A stretch of 8,392 bases of DNA, from the NCBI GenBank assembly GCA_964505325.1, contig CAZDHT010000243.1:1-8392 (forward strand), read 5' to 3'. Every line of letters begins with the position of its first letter. Positions within the stretch are counted from its first letter, which is position 1. Source of the DNA: CAZDHT01 sp964505325 (lineage in GTDB: Bacteria > Planctomycetota > PUPC01). Below the pieces are notes generated by a model. It searched no databases and had not been told where the DNA came from. It was given only the letters and a program-made list of their open reading frames with translations. Positions 7,735 to 8,392 of this stretch are shown piece by piece. The position numbers and the translations under genes are program-made.

Positions 7735-8392
7735 ATGGCAGAGCTGATGACGGACAGCAGCCCCGGTTCTCCGAAAGTCTCCGTCCTGATGCCTGTCTAC
7801 AACGGAATGCCACATCTCCGCAAGTCCATCGAAAGCATACTGACGCAGGGCTTTCAGGATTTTGAGTTCGTCATTGTTGACGATGCGTCAACTGACGAGA
7901 CGCCCCAGGTCCTAACAGAATACGCTGAGACGGATTCCAGGATCCGAGTGATCACGAACTCGGCGAACCTGGGTGTCGCGGCTTCGCTTGCGGCCGGAGT
8001 TGAGGCGGCGCTGGGCGAATATGTCGCCCGAATCGATGCGGATGACTGGTATCACCCGTCCCGGCTGGAGAAGATGGTCACATTTCTGGACGAGCACCCG
8101 GAGGTGGGAGTGCTGGGCACCTCGGCCTGGATCGTGGATGGGGCCGGGAAGACCATCTGCCGGCGCGATCTGTTGACCACCTCGCCCGCGATCAAGGCGA
8201 AGCTGAGAAGCGGCAACTGTATGTTCTATGCTGTGCTGATGCGCAAGGAACTGGCAGTCCAGGTGGGGAACTACCGCTCCGCCTTTCGCATCGCTGAGGA
8301 TTACGACCTCTGGCTGAGGATGTCGGAGAGGTCCGGCATTTCGAATTTGCCGGAACCGCTGCTGTTTTACCGCCAGTCGGCGGCCTCGGTGA
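7735..8392 (+). CDS. GT2-family glycosyltransferase, 3' end outside the window
   Basis: Partial gene; 219 complete codons are visible with no stop. It should be an inverting GT-A glycosyltransferase acting on a lipid-linked or nascent surface glycan. KVSVLMPVYNG at 14-24 starts the fold, VDDASTDET lies at 48-56, and RIDADDW at 99-105 contains the metal-binding D-x-D (D101, D103). The E188-D189-Y-D191 motif in AEDYDLWLRM is the usual catalytic-base region, and LPEPLLFYR follows as in many O-antigen and capsule transferases. No membrane helix is visible in this part, unlike the GT2 protein at 1753. ATG 7735 has AGAGG 5 bases upstream; ATG 7747 is an alternative that would drop four residues. 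A 17-base gap from the nucleotidyltransferase gene supports one operon. The linkage and sugar are unknown. Confidence 0.9.
   Translation, partial: MAELMTDSSPGSPKVSVLMPVYNGMPHLRKSIESILTQGFQDFEFVIVDDASTDETPQVLTEYAETDSRIRVITNSANLGVAASLAAGVEAALGEYVARIDADDWYHPSRLEKMVTFLDEHPEVGVLGTSAWIVDGAGKTICRRDLLTTSPAIKAKLRSGNCMFYAVLMRKELAVQVGNYRSAFRIAEDYDLWLRMSERSGISNLPEPLLFYRQSAASV

Overview
The window is one stretch of a high-GC bacterial chromosome, probably Gram-negative, with clear Shine-Dalgarno sites and frequent GTG starts. Phylum cannot be fixed from this sequence alone; a planctomycete-like or other deep-branching environmental bacterium is only a guess. It holds eight genes, all on the + strand, the last running off the 3' end. 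I saw no tRNA, rRNA, insertion sequence, CRISPR array or convincing Rho-independent terminator. Every recognisable product belongs to surface glycan or glycolipid biosynthesis.

Layout: 1-134 is a non-coding leader with a candidate promoter (71-99) and a 7-bp dyad centred on its -35 box. Then come a GT39-type membrane glycosyltransferase (135-1649), a polyprenyl-phosphate glycosyltransferase of the DPM/GtrB type (1753-2727), a GT4 glycosyltransferase (2745-3905), an extended SDR nucleotide-sugar enzyme (3935-4903), a second GT4 enzyme (4947-6104), a CDP-alcohol phosphatidyltransferase-family membrane protein (6189-7007), a small sugar/alcohol-phosphate nucleotidyltransferase (7031-7717), and a GT2 glycosyltransferase (7735 to beyond the end). 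Gaps are 17 to about 100 bases, so the genes are probably one transcript.

How the genes may work together (inference): the SDR enzyme makes an activated sugar in the cytoplasm; the two GT4 enzymes and the terminal GT2 enzyme add sugars to a growing glycan. The DPM-type enzyme loads a sugar onto polyprenyl phosphate, and the GT39 enzyme uses such a lipid-linked sugar on the outer face of the membrane. The nucleotidyltransferase and CDP-alcohol transferase look like a paired module: one activates a phosphorylated alcohol with CTP, the other transfers the alcohol-phosphate to a hydroxyl acceptor, making a phosphodiester. That arrangement recalls the inositol-phosphate cytidylyltransferase / di-myo-inositol-phosphate-phosphate synthase pair, but the substrate here is unknown.

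The most interesting element is the CDP-alcohol transferase: its signature has about 24 extra charged residues in the middle, and the usual last aspartate is a histidine.
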